DNA of 64,000 nt. Source: Calycina herbarum. Lineage: Eukaryota > Ascomycota > Leotiomycetes > Helotiales > Pezizellaceae. A program made the position numbers and the translations under genes. Below the pieces are notes generated by a model that saw only the letters and a program-made list of their open reading frames with translations, did no database searches and was not told the origin of the DNA. Below are positions 1 to 11,257 of the stretch, piece after piece. Position 1 is the first letter of the stretch, and each line of letters starts with the position of its first letter. The stretch lies in the NCBI GenBank assembly GCA_001414485.1, contig LLEY01000119.1:62001-126000 (forward strand), written 5' to 3'.

Positions 1-1081
1 TAAAGGCCAGACACGCCCACATTGGCGACATGGGGGAGTTGTAGTTCTCTGCCATGTACATATTTGGGAAGCAATATCCGATTGTGAGAGTGCCCGTTGG
101 AGACCAGATTTCATCTTGTTTTTGCCACCAGCGGAGGTTCCTCAACAAGATACCTTTGACGATTCCCCATGTGAGAGGAGCTGGTAATTCGACATCCGCG
201 TATGCGAGAGCGCCCCAGAATCCAGCCATGGCAAATCGATATCCAACACTTCGTCCAAAAGGCGTTGCTCGTCCTTCCTCGTCGAAATAATGAATGAAAT
301 CCAAAGCATAATCCTGTGCTCTATTCTTGAACTCCGCAGCTTTGGCAGGATCATCGTCTCCCGCAAGCTTTGCATAAAGCAATTGAAGGAATTGTATAGC
401 AAAACTCCCGGAATAGTAATCCTGCTGCCAAATCCCCTGTGGCCCGTCATTACTCCATCCCTCGCCCCGAAAGAAGGAGTTCAAATGCTTGATGTCCTGT
501 TCAATCTTCTCCTGACTATATGTTCCGCCGTTTTTCTTCAACCCAAGATTTCCAAAAACTCGGAACCACAGCCAATTCGTGTTCGGCATATTCTTCTCAT
601 TAATACTATTCCCCAACCACTTTTCCAAATTCCCCCTCTCTTTTTCATTCATACTATCCCAAAACTGCGGGGCAACAGCGAGAAGAAAACCGAGAGGACA
701 CATTTCGACCATTCGCTGGTCGTTGTCTTGTGGCCATCCCCAAAATTCTGGACTCTCTGGGTCGACACCAGCCTTGAGACCCTCGATCCACCATTCTGTC
801 CCTTCATATGTACCTCCTCCTGCGAGGAGGGAGGCTAATCCCCACATGGGACGACATATTCCTTCTATTTCGGCAGCTTTGTAGTCAAAGCGGACGGCTG
901 TGTTGCCGGGCGTCTTTATCGTGGCTTTTAGGGGGGAGAAGTGTGGTTTTAGGGGGTCGAGCATCGTCTTCAGAAGATCTTGGACGGATTCGCGGGAGGA
1001 GATGTTGACTTGGGAGAAGGGGTGTTTGTCGTTGTATCCCAGGACCAATTGAGGACCACCTGCGAAGGTGGAAGGTGCCAT
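1..1081 (-). CDS. DUF2264 domain protein (3' end beyond window)
   Basis: The minus strand is open without a stop or intron from an ATG at 1081 to the window edge, about 360 codons. The product starts [18 protein letters not shown] and carries the hallmarks of DUF2264 as I know the family: an early DPLKPHFSP and GNTAVRFD, then [18 protein letters not shown], later [37 protein letters not shown], and finally [15 protein letters not shown] just before the edge. No signal peptide is obvious, so a cytosolic protein is likely. Its biochemical role is unsettled; the (alpha/alpha) barrel style suggests carbohydrate processing, which is inference. The start agrees with the family's N-terminus. The remaining C-terminal part lies outside the window, so integrity cannot be judged. 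Confidence 0.9.
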   Translation of the reverse strand, partial: MAPSTFAGGPQLVLGYNDKHPFSQVNISSRESVQDLLKTMLDPLKPHFSPLKATIKTPGNTAVRFDYKAAEIEGICRPMWGLASLLAGGGTYEGTEWWIEGLKAGVDPESPEFWGWPQDNDQRMVEMCPLGFLLAVAPQFWDSMNEKERGNLEKWLGNSINEKNMPNTNWLWFRVFGNLGLKKNGGTYSQEKIEQDIKHLNSFFRGEGWSNDGPQGIWQQDYYSGSFAIQFLQLLYAKLAGDDDPAKAAEFKNRAQDYALDFIHYFDEEGRATPFGRSVGYRFAMAGFWGALAYADVELPAPLTWGIVKGILLRNLRWWQKQDEIWSPTGTLTIGYCFPNMYMAENYNSPMSPMWACLAF

Positions 1082-1786
1082 AGTTGGCGATATTGAGGTG
1101 GTAGGAGAGGACTTGGAGGGAGAGATTGCAATAGCAATTGGGTTGAGACAATATAGAATGGAGAAAGCACTTACGGTGATATTATACCTGCCATATGATG
1201 AGGACACCCTGCCATTGAGACGGTGGGGCAACGCATACGATGCGCAGGAAGGTGCTGTGAGGTGGGATAGTGTTATTACATTCAATCCATTGATATCGGA
1301 CCGTAGCGGGGTTATATTGTCTGGCTGAAGGGATGGAGATGGGGTATCAAAAGCGGAGAGGAGGGGAATGGAAGCTTGTTTATCAGGCTAAATGCGTTGG
1401 CTGGGTTGTGATCTGCGGGTCGCCAAGACATTGAAATTAAAACATGTGTTGCTAAAACAACACAGGAGGCTTTATATATTAGTGAGTAAAAGAAAACTCT
1501 ATAATTTGAAGTTTGATGCTGGAGATAAAAAGATTATATAACCATACCTCACTACCAGCAAGCGCACGTGATCAAAGGTTCGCCCTTTTCTCTCAAGCGA
1601 TTTCCGATGTTCTAAACCCCAAAGAGAAACTGACGTAGATGACAACCCTTTTAAAAGGTTACCGTTCAATGGAAGCTTTTATATCTTTGGGTTGGTCAAG
1701 CATAAATGACAGATTCCCTCACTTCTATTTATCAATCAACTCTTTCTTTTTGTGTTTAATTTCATCTTTGCCCCCCCTTGAAAACC
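1082..1786. other. Intergenic, no gene seen
   Basis: About 700 bases upstream of the DUF2264 gene and downstream of the next minus-strand gene. It becomes AT-rich from about 1440. I find no convincing coding signal or structured RNA. Confidence 0.5.
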
Positions 1787-2458
1787 TTAATTATGAATCT
1801 GCTGACTCCCTCCCATACTTTCACTTCCCATCAAAGTATAAGATATACAAGACCTAACTACTACATCTAAACCCCCAGGAATAAATTTCTGTCCCAATAT
1901 CACAGATTTTGGAACATATCCAGCATTTTCCATATTAACCTCCGTACAAGTAGACAGTACCTCCGCGATACGGTCCTCAAGCTGATGACACAGGAAATCT
2001 ACATCCCTTGCAGTCTCATTGCAAAGCTCATTGCCACCCGCAGCAATATCCGGCTTGTCGTGATCACAAGCGAGGAAGACACAAGCATTAGCTTTTACGC
2101 CACAGTTAGCATCCTTAATTTGGCTTATCTGGTGGCGGACCACATCGGGAGCGGTTGGCAAGTAATTTTGGATGGGTGCGTAATAGACGGATTGGGCAAG
2201 GTTCATGTTTCCTGTTGTGTCCCGGCGGTTGAGATGGTCATTATCAAGAGCGTCTTGGCCAGGTTCTCGGGCACGTTCGTGAAAAGGTTGGTGATTACGA
2301 TGTGGGGGATTTGAAACCTGGGAAGAGTGAGCCGGTGTTGTGGGTGTATGGGGATTGGGAGGGGTTCACTGTTGTGGTAAGGGCCAGAAGAAAAAAGAGA
2401 GTAGGGCTGTGGTATAAAGAATGGCGTGGGTTCCTTGTGCTTTCTTTGTGCTGTTCAT
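1787..2458 (-). pseudogene. Small secreted-type protein, one in-frame TGA
   Basis: From an ATG at 2458 the frame encodes a basic start, then a hydrophobic run (ILYTTALLSFFFWPL) that looks like a signal peptide, followed at codon 31 by TGA (2366-2368). The same frame then stays open to 1787, giving a Pro/His-rich linker and a domain with several cysteines (NCGVKANACVFLACDHD, ELCNETARDVDFLCHQL, STCTEV). If the TGA were a sense codon the protein would have about 223 residues. No splice sites remove the TGA. An ATG at 2206 could start a shorter protein of 139 residues without a signal peptide. I do not recognise the family. A CGA-to-TGA change would explain the stop. Confidence 0.5.
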
Positions 2459-3340
2459 AATATTGTTATAGCCACTTTGCTACGAATCATTTGTTTGGGT
2501 TTATAGATTACGATTACAAGAAACTGGCCAGTTTTAAGAATAGAGGAAAGAGCAAATTTTAATAGATGGAACTCGCTGAAATTCAATATATGAGAGTACA
2601 AGGAAATTAGGATTCCGGAGTCCTTTTCCTTAAAGTCAAGTCAGAACTAGAGAAGAAAAAATATATTATTTAACTAGTGTATAAATCGTCCGAGAGTTGA
2701 TAAACTGCACTCCCTCGATCCAGCAGCGCTCAAGAAGGAGGAGTTAAGCGAATTTTACAGCAGTAAAGTAAGAAAATGAATGGTTGTATAATTATAGTAC
2801 ATAAATTGCGATGCTATAGTTACATATCATCTCTCCGGATAACGGCTTTTAAATCTATACCAAGATAATTCAATTTACGACCGCTAAATAATAATGTCTA
2901 ACTGCCGTAATCATCTTGGAATATTTTAGCTTGATAAATTTACTCTACTAGAAAGTACAGTGTCGTCTGCCAAGCCAAGTGGTCCCCCTTCTGGCCGAAT
3001 CTTCTAAGAATACTGTTATTTTGAATATTGACTCTAGTGATCAATTGCTTGTGCAAATCTTTCCTGTATTCTTAACATCAGTACCCATTTAAATTATCTG
3101 TTTTACGGTTGGAGTGCGAGGTGATTAATCAAGTTCTTAGGAGTATTGGCGACTACACTTTGATCATTAAAAACGCTGTAACTAACGAGTGCTTTTCATA
3201 TGTCGAAATTAAACCCCGTTCATAAATTATTGACGAAACCTCTCGTCTTAAAAGTTTCCTGTCCACATCTGATAGTTTTGCTGCAGTAATCTGACCAGTG
3301 TTTAAGCTACATGAGGCGCTTTCCCCAAGCTAACTGTCTA
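2459..3340. other. AT-rich intergenic region
   Basis: AT-rich DNA between the broken secreted-protein gene and the transposon, dense in stops in all frames. It may contain old decayed repeats; I could not identify any. Confidence 0.45.
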
Positions 3341-3388
3341 ACGTAAGTCGTCGCGTACCGCGGGTAGTCACGTAACGCGGGGCTTTTC
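3341..3388 (+). repeat. Left terminal inverted repeat of the Fot1-like element
   Basis: 48 bases starting ACGTAAGTCGTCGCGTA and ending GGGGCTTTTC. It matches the reverse complement of 5167-5214 with one mismatch (C versus A at repeat position 18). Confidence 0.95.
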
Positions 3389-3424
3389 CCGAGACCACCC
3401 CTCTATATTTTAAATTTCTCAACA

Positions 3425-5140
3425 ATGGTACACCGCAAAAGCTTACTTACTGCAGAGCGCGATATTTTGATAGATAAAGCTCTATTAGGTATCTAATCTA
3501 GCAAGTATAAAACTCCATATATAGCAGAAAAAGCTTTGGGGCTTCTAAAGAGTTCTATAACGCGACGCGTTAATGGTGGAGCATCGCGTTCCCAAGCACG
3601 CCAACAACAGCAGAACCTCTCGTACGTATAAGAGAACGTTCTTTTAAAGTGGATTAAAGACTTGACAATAAATGGCTATTCGCTAGGGCATCGGTTGTTG
3701 AAGGAAATAGCTAAGGAACTTCGGACGAAACAAATATATAATTTAGACAACCCCTTACTCGACTTACTCGAACTCCTCCTACAATACCAACTCGGCAAAA
3801 GTTAGGTCCTACGATTTATTATACAGCATCCACATCTTAAAGTTGTAATTGGACGTCGGATTAAGTCTGTACGAATAGACGGGGCAACAAAACCAGTACT
3901 TGACGCGTGGTTTACTACGTATAAAAAAGTAATCTAAGACCTATAGATTATATAAGAGAACATATATAACATAGATGAATCTAGATTCTCAATTAGAACA
4001 ATGGAATCAAGTCGAATTATTATCGACTCTATACTTCGTATAAAGCATCAAGCACATCTAGGCCGCTAGGAATGGGTATCAATAGTTGAATGTATCTACG
4101 GAAACAGAACTGCTCTTCTACCACTTAGGATTTTCAGGGACAAGAACATACTCTAGAATTGGATTCTAAACAAGGTTATTAATAAGTGGTTCTTCTCAGC
4201 AAACATAAAGGGTTAGACAAGCAATTTATATAGATTAGAATAGTTAAAACGCGTCTTTGAACCTCTTACTCGTACGAAAGCAAATAGTCAATACTGCCTC
4301 CTTATTTGCGATGGCCACGACTCTTATATAAGTGGAAGCTTTATAGCTTACTGCCTCCAAAATCTAATCGCACTCTTAATCCTTCTACCTCATACATCGC
4401 ATTTACTCTAGCCAGCTGATGTTGCACTCTTTGGTCCTTTAAAGAAGCGATTAACTGCGGCGCTCTCTCACCTAAACGAAGCACAACTTGTACAAATGCA
4501 AAAATACAAGTGGATAGAGGCATATATCAAGGCTTGATCAGAGGTATTTGATTTAAAGCATATTGAATTAGCGTAGCGTGGAGCTGGGTTATTTCCATTT
4601 AACCTACAAAGAGCGCTTCGGGTAATGGTTCAAGAGACAACTCCAGAGGTAGAAAGACCTAAAACACTAACTCAATTTGATGCTTTCGATCAGGTATTTA
4701 TTAATAGTTCACCTCCGGATACAATAGTATTACAAAAAGCAAATAAGCTTCTTAATCTAATAATTAAGGATAGTACGACTATTCCTACACCTGTCCGCTA
4801 ATATATCCGGAAATTGACAGCCGGAACTGAGCAACTTCAAGCAAGAAGTATTATCTACCAACATAATGCAAACAACTTGCGCTTAATTGTAAAGAAGCGT
4901 GCGACACGTAAGAAAGGAAAAAGGGTGGTTTTAAAGGGTCACTTCCATATTTCTATATAAGCATTATATGATGTAGTTATAGAGGCTGAAAAGGATACGA
5001 AAAAGCAAGCAAAGAAAAAGATAAAAAAAAGGGGCAAGGCTAGTCGATACGAGACTGAGAGTGAAGCAGAGATTGAGGAAGAAGTAGGAGATGAAACTGA
5101 GAGTGATATTAGGGACTGTATTATAGTTGATGTTGAGTAA
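3425..5140 (+). pseudogene. Fot1-like transposase, RIP-damaged
   Basis: From ATG 3425 to TAA 5138-5140 the length is exactly 572 codons in one frame, so no net indel, but about 15 internal stops are present. Recognisable parts in order: an N-terminal helix-turn-helix/CENP-B-like region, then DDE_1 catalytic motifs NIDES (about 3970), ICDGHDSY (about 4305) and the PADVALFGPLKKR block (about 4407), and a Lys-rich, acidic tail. The stops fit transitions: the one inside the LLQPADV block, for example, is TAG where CAG is expected, and others stand where CAA or TGG codons are likely. This is what repeat-induced point mutation leaves. Codons are AT-rich compared with neighbouring genes. Confidence 0.92.
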
Positions 5141-5166
5141 ATTAAAGAATAGAGGGGTAGTCTTAA

Positions 5167-5214
5167 GAAAAGCCCCGCGTTACGTGACTACCCGCGTTAC
5201 GCGACGACTTACGT
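5167..5214 (-). repeat. Right terminal inverted repeat of the Fot1-like element
   Basis: Reverse complement of the left repeat with one mismatch; followed directly by the TA target copy at 5215-5216. Confidence 0.95.
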
Positions 5215-7362
5215 TACAACTCCATATTTTTGCCAACTTAAAACTGGCTGCAGAGCTGGATAAATGGCAAGCGCACCACCACTCACTAGGATCAACACTC
5301 GTAAAGAAATAACATTCCTCCGTGCTCCCCCTTTTACCGATCTAACCTCATAGATCACAGGCATAACAAACATCACCCATGTAGCCAAGTAAACGTGTTG
5401 CACAACCCCTTTGGTTAAATGTATTACAGACGTGATAAACAACCCGTACACTAGAATTGCAGAGATAGCAGGCAAATTGTGGGAAATAAAGCCCTCTACA
5501 AACGGAGAGAGATATTCTGACATTGTGATTTCAGGTAAAGAAAGTGCAGTTGACTTCTCTTCAGTTTTGAAAGTAGCATCTGGTATTTCGAAGTATCGGA
5601 CTGTTACTGTCTCATTGATAAGTTTGATGCTTGTATGTAATACTTTGGGCATCACGTAAGGTTCTGTATTGGAAGGTGATTTCTTTGGTGATTGAGCTAA
5701 ACGGTAGTGTACTTTGAAACGGTGTTTTTCTCCAGATCCCTCAAGAAGTACGACAAAAGAAACGGCTTCAACGTTCGAGAGTGGTGATGCTCGTCCTTTA
5801 GTTAGCTGGAGGCAGGCTATGATTCGTGGTCTAACGTTCGCATATAGTGGTGATTATCTGATAAACTCCTCCAAAATATCTTTCCATCTCCTATCGCGAT
5901 ACCCGCAGAGATTTTCAAAGTCAGGGGAAGCGGTTGCTGTTGCCTTATTATATGTTTCCTGGGCTTCTTCGTCTGGTTTTCCCATAATTGAAGGCCAAGG
6001 CCGAAAACAAACGAAGGAAGTCCAACAGTGTGGGCGTTAATGGACCATTTGTGCCAAGAGTGGATGTATTTTACATCATAGTGATAATCTTGAGGGAGAT
6101 CTATTGAGATCGTTCTATTGAGGGGTATGTCCCATGGTCCGCATACGTAGCTTTTATCAGCAATATGAATGGTGTTGGATAAGTATTTATATATGCTTGG
6201 TGTGTGATACGGCGGCACATCACTGACTACCAACTTTCGGCCTATACGTTGTAAAATTTGGCCTTTGTAAAGTGAGCGGCAGTCCAAATATTTTCTATCC
6301 TCGGTAAATTTCTGAAGTTGAATTGCGATACGCCGTGATGGGTTTTTGCGAGAAAAACAATCGAGAACAGCTATGAAACTTTCGCGAGTCTCACCGGGAC
6401 GTGGAGGAAGCAGTGAAAGTGGTATACGAAGACCTACACTCGTCATCTGGAAGTCTCTGCCAATGGGGCTTGGGCAGAGAGTTAAACTGCCGCAATTTGC
6501 AAAGTCTCGTACTGGGGTTGCAAACACGCTGAAAAGTTTATCGTTAGATGTGTCGTCTGATGAGTCGTCTGATGAGTCGTCTTCGTCCCAAGGTAAAATA
6601 CCCCATGCGAGAAGGGTGTGATCGTATGTCCGCCTTATGAGTTCTTCTTGGAGTCGTTTGAACGCTTTCTGACCCTCGCCATACAGTAGAGGCATTTTGA
6701 TATCGAAAATGCCCAACAGACTGTACGCCATGTCTTCTTTTCTTCTGGTTTCTCGCGCCGATGCCCAAGACATTCTCATAGCAACGTTGGCTTTTGCTGG
6801 ATCCAAGCCCTCGAGAAATGCTGACGGGATCGACGTGATCTCACTTACAACACCTGAAAGTGTCGAGCCTCGTACCAGTTCTCCGATAAAATTCCAGCTG
6901 CTGTTGAAGAAAAGAACTCGGGTAGGGGCAATAAGCTCCTGCAGAGTCCATCCCCTTCTATACCATCTACTCTTGCGGAAAGACGAGTTTGGAGCAGATA
7001 TATCCTTCGGTCCCTCGTTGACATCGGAAAGGAATGCATAGCAAACTCTAGACTTTTTATACCATGCAAACATGGAATTGATTTCTTCAGACAGCTCGAC
7101 GCTGTGTGTCTTATCAATGCAACATGTATCAACCCAAGCCCATTCAAGACCGTTGCGTAAAGCCTGATTACAGCATGCTTCAATCTTCTTCCAGCCAGCT
7201 GTCGAAGAAATCGAGTGCGATGAGGTGCCTTCCGTGTGAAGTGTGGAGGTCTTGTAGTGTCACCTCATCCAGTTACCAGGTATGAGACAAGATAGCGTAT
7301 GGTGGCCGATCGTCGTCGAAGAATTGGGAGAGCTTTTTAGTGGTGGTGTTGAGTAAACGCAT
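5209..7362 (-). pseudogene. HET-domain (heterokaryon incompatibility) gene, multiply broken
   Basis: The product begins MRLLNTTTKKLSQFF at ATG 7362, then PPYAILSHTW, a typical HET N-terminus. A TAA follows at 7273-7275 where HET proteins continue with a Gly/Asp-rich turn. The same frame resumes with EVTLQDLHTSHGR, shifts frame near 7200-7225, and continues with GWKKIEACCNQAL, EWAWVDTCCIDK, SEEINSMFAWYK and RGWTLQELIAP, the core HET motifs. The domain proper is followed by the usual DMAYSLLGIFDI and LLYGEGQKAF. A second shift near 6000 moves to a frame reading MGKPDEEAQETYNKA and GYRDRRWKDILEEF, with a TAA at 5854-5856. That frame continues to three hydrophobic segments at the C-terminus (about 5230-5480). 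The ORF 5817-7073 alone would encode a truncated 418-residue protein. HET proteins trigger non-self cell death; this copy is unlikely to work. Confidence 0.85.
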
Positions 7363-9220
7363 CGTGGAAAAGGATTCTGGAGTTTGATCAGTCTTGCTTC
7401 AAGTGAAGTTAAAATAAAATGGTGGGGATGAAGAGATGGTATACTCCCACCCCTCCCCCCCAAATAAACGTCAAGTTTTAGGTGCTGTCAGAAGTAACCT
7501 TTAACTGGGTAGGGAGAGGGGGTAAGAGAGAGTGGGAACGCCATAGCAGCAACCCATCCAATCGCGAGTAAGCTAAACGATGTGTGTTACCAAAACTGTA
7601 ACTCAGCTGCAATAAGCAGTTCAGTGAAAATCCATAATTATGGAATTCATATTTGGGCTATTCTAAACATAAGTAGGTCCTGTTAGCTTAATTCCGACGG
7701 GAGGTTCCACTGCCCCACGTGACCCGGCCCCCTTCAAAAATTGCCAGCCCCATCAATCCATGAAATACCAGATTAGTACCAAAACTGTCACATCCGACCA
7801 TAGACTGAGGAGAATTGGGCATCCCGTCCGCTCTGCCATACACAAGCCTCAGATCGGCAGATTAGTAGTTGGGTGGGTGACCACCAGCGAATACCTGCTG
7901 TTGTATGTTTTTGCCTTTTTTTTAGATTGCTTCTGGGGAAAGAAATTGTGATGGGAGAGAGCACCTTGAGGGACCGATTTTTGCGATATGCAACAAAAAG
8001 AAAAGCCTGTGTACGCATCGTAATATTTAGACAAGTATTTGACAAGACTCCTCCTGCACTTCAGCACAACTTCGTCATTCTTTTCTTCCTCGTTATTTTG
8101 ACTATTCTAGCGTCTAAGGAGGAAATCAAAACATAATAGAGGACTAGGACGGGAAGGTACAGTGCTTTGCGCAGACGAAACAGCTTTAATACACCCAAAA
8201 GAAATGATTTTAACAGCTGCTAAGATGAGATATTGAAGTTAAGAACTGGATGAGCGTTGGGGATGTCTAGTCATTTACCTTTACGTGCTACGACGAGAGC
8301 ACATCATTAACTTAACTTTTTCCCTCGACCTGGCCAGAATTAGGACCCAAACCTAGAAGTCGCTCCTTCCCTCTCACCCTGTTAGCGACAAGAAGAGAAG
8401 GCACGACTCCTCATTTCGGGATCGTTCCTTCCCCGACTTAACTTAATCCCCAGCCAGAAATTATGACAAAACTCGACGTCGTCCCTTCCTTCTTACCTAT
8501 CTTACTTCGTATCGACCATAGCACCACACAACTAAAGCAAAGAAGCAAAAGAGAAGGCACGGCTCCCAATTTAACATTCAACTGTCTCAATTCTCCCGAA
8601 CCTCGATCGTTCCTTCATAACCTCGTCCTTGGACCAGACTTCAGGAGCTAAGACTTAAGGTTACTCCTTCCCTCTTACCTCTCTTCACCTCAATCAGAAC
8701 TAGAAAACGAGCAACTCAAGAAGAATTAGAACTTGGAAGGGAAAAAATTGAAGAAACATGTATTCCACTTACCTATCACGATACCCTAGCTTCCCTAAGA
8801 TCATTGATGGAGAAAGGAAAGCACGACTCTCCGCGTCATGCCTTCCCTCAATACATCGTCTCGCGACGCGACCGCTCCTTCCTTTCGAGCTGTCTTAACT
8901 CCCCATGACCTCTTGACTCCACATGACTAAACTAATAAAAAACAAGAAGGGAAGGGATAAATTTTGAAGCAACTCTATTGCTAGTCACACCCTCGAAATC
9001 ACACATTTTCAAGATTTAACGCTCAACCCCAATTTCTACCCACACTCAGGTACAGCCCCCAACTCCCAACCCAAACCCACCCCCACGACACGATACAAAA
9101 ATACCGGCCAAAAAAGTTGAATTAATAGCCCAAGAATATTTTCAAAGAATCTTATCCCCAAGCCATCCCCAATCCCCGTCCCTATTTTTTCGTCCCTCAT
9201 ACACTTATGCGCAAATCCCA
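7363..9220. other. Intergenic with decayed repeats
   Basis: About 1.9 kb without a supported gene between the HET pseudogene and SER1. 7.5-8.2 kb holds nothing recognisable. 8.33-8.70 kb holds diverged repeats listed separately. The last part is the 3' flank of SER1. Confidence 0.5.
8334..8680 (+). repeat. Three diverged copies of a short repeat
   Basis: Blocks ending at about 8382, 8498 and 8680 share the pattern CCAGA(A/C)TT, a short variable stretch, a CT/GT run, then CTCCTTCCCTCTYACC (the second has CCTTCCTTCTTACC). Between and after them AAGGCACG(A/G)CTCC recurs at about 8398 and 8553, with a looser AAGCACGACTCT at about 8818. Spacing is irregular, 120-180 bases. Looks like an old tandem or a decayed element. 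Confidence 0.4.
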
Positions 9221-10670
9221 TTACTTTGGCGTTTTGGTAAAATCCTCAATATAAGCAGCCAACTTCTCCGCTCCAGAGAGGGGAATGGAGTTATAATTAC
9301 TAGCCCGGATACCACCTACACTTCGATGCCCTTTCAATCCTGTGAGGCCTTTCTCGACGGCGCCTTTTAGGAAGAGTTTTTCGCCTTCATCGATGTTTGG
9401 GAGCTTGGGGTTGTTAGTGTTGGAAGGGTTATGGATTTATGGAAATACATGTGTGAAGGAAGAGATGAAGAAGAGGCGTGATGAAAAGTGGAAATAGGAT
9501 TGCGACTTACATGAGTCACTCGGAAGCAGATGTTCATCCTTGAACGTGCGCTCTTGTCTGGAACAACTTTGAATGATTCAGGATGAGCATCAAGTGCGCC
9601 GTAGATCAATTTTGCTTTCTTCTCGGAGACTTCTTGTTGTCCATCGACCTTGTTAGGATAGGTTGCAAGTGAATTCTTAAGAACTTGTCCAGCGATGTAA
9701 ACACTGTAAAGAATTAGTCAACTCCAACAACCAGAAATTTTCGAACTTACTCAAATATGCTGAGAGTATTGTAAAGACTGTTGTTCTTGGCAATAGTCTC
9801 GTATGAGAAAACAATTGGAGGAATCGGCAAACCAAGTTTTCGTAACAGACTAGGAGCAGGAGTAGCCACCACAGGAGGCAGCAAATTCTTCTTGATAATA
9901 ACAACCGTAATACCCGTACTCCCCAAATTCTTCTGCGCACCAAAGAAAATGAGAGAGAAATTTTTGATAGGTATCCGACGGGACAAAATATTTGAAGACA
10001 TATCCGCCACAACAATTGGCCCATCCTCTCCAGCTGGCTCCAGAATCTTAGGGTACCCAGGAAATTCAACACCATCCACGGTCTCGTTGTCGCAATAGTA
10101 GACCATTGCGGGGTTCTTGGAGAGGTTCCAGGTGCTTTCTTCTGGGATCTTTCCGAATTTTCCGGAGTTGATTTTTCGTGCGTCGGCGACTATGTTGACG
10201 TGCTCTGATCCGACTAAACGGGCTGCTTCTTGACTGGCTTTTAATGACCATGAACCGGTGACTAGGTAGTCGGTTTTCAACTCCTCGTCGACTGCCTTTT
10301 GTAATTGCTTGACGAGCTCGTCTTCTGGGATTCCCTTTTCGTCGGTGATTCCCAATTCCTTGAGAATCTTTTGTTTTCTTCGCTCTACCCAGACGCCGAC
10401 CATGTTGTATAATGTTGCTGAGAACTCGCCAGTTCCACCACCCTGCATGAAGAGGATTTCGTAGTCATCAGGTACATCGAGGTAGTTTGCAAGATCGGCC
10501 TTTGTAGTGTTGAGGATTCCAGTTGCCAATTCTGAACGATGCGAGTGCTCTGCGAGACCGAGGCCTGTGTTGTTGTAGTCTACCAAAGAAACTGCCGCAG
10601 TCTTCAAGACTTCGGTGGGTAGCAGTGCTGGACCTGCACCGAAGTATGTGATTTCCTCGCGGGAAGGCAT
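9221..10670 (-). CDS. SER1: Phosphoserine aminotransferase (SerC/Ser1)
   Basis: Catalyses the PLP-dependent conversion of 3-phosphohydroxypyruvate and glutamate to phosphoserine, the second step of the phosphorylated serine pathway, in the cytosol. Three exons: 9751-10670, 9511-9703 and 9221-9403, with GTAAGT donors; the last acceptor is CAAG preceded by CTAAC as branch point. The joined frame is 1296 bases, 431 residues, a little longer than the yeast enzyme. Start MPSREEITYFGAGPALLPTEV; HRS at 44-46; MQGGGTGEFSA for the phosphate cup; FFGAQKNLGSTG with the PLP lysine at about K247; RSRMNICFRVTH joined to LPNIDEGEKLF; HRSVGGIRASNYNS near the end. The first exon alone reads into an intron stop after SIFE, which is why splicing is needed. 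No lesions seen. Confidence 0.96.
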
Positions 10671-11257
10671 GTTTCTCGAGTCGACTTTTGGGTACGAATT
10701 GGGCGTGTTGGTGTAAAGGATGAAGATGCGGAGATTTTGTACTCCTGTAGAACTTCAATTAGTATGTTGTTGATTAGAATTGGAAGCAAGTCCGGTAGCG
10801 GAGTGTGTTATGTGGTGGTATGTTGCTCGTGGGGGGGGGAAATTTGCCCCTCACTTGGGATTCAATGACCTCTTCTTGGGTACTTACAGATATTTCTCTG
10901 ATGGTCAGATTTCTAATTGATTGTGATATTGAAGGTATTCGCAAGTTTGGGAGAAGAAAATTGGAAGATATGAAGAGATGGTGATATGAGTCAAAGAGAA
11001 ATTGACGTCGTGAGTCGATTCAAGCTTCCCCAGACTTTTTCAGCTTGGTGGGGTCGATGTCGATGACAGGCCTGAACGCCATCCCTGCCAGCCTTGCCAT
11101 CACCAACACCGGAACAACCCCAATTGCCGTGCTCATAATGTCGGAATATCTTCATCTACCGACTTTCCTCTCTAAGCCTCGCCCTATATAACTTACTATA
11201 CTCCCTTCTTAATGCAGTCACTGAAATGCTTTAAAGACGCCGAGGAAAGAGAGGGAA
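10671..11257. promoter_or_regulatory. Divergent intergenic region between SER1 and the SDR-like gene
   Basis: About 590 bases separating two genes read away from each other, so it must hold both promoters. I see no clear TATA box or well-known operator. A run of nine Gs occurs at about 10831. Confidence 0.4.

Larger units (their letters stand above)
3341..5214 (+). mobile_element. Fot1/pogo-type DNA transposon (Tc1/mariner)
   Basis: The element has 48-base terminal inverted repeats differing at one position, TA on both sides (3339-3340 and 5215-5216) as the target duplication, and a single transposase reading frame inside. Total length 1874 bases, close to the usual size of Fot1 elements. 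The transposase frame has about 15 stops, so this copy is dead, but its termini are nearly identical, so it could still be mobilised in trans. It landed in the 3' end of the HET gene on the other strand. Confidence 0.93.

Noticed and set aside
7261..7275. Intron (GTAACT) to remove the TAA in the HET gene
   Set aside because: No acceptor in the right phase restores the downstream HET frame.
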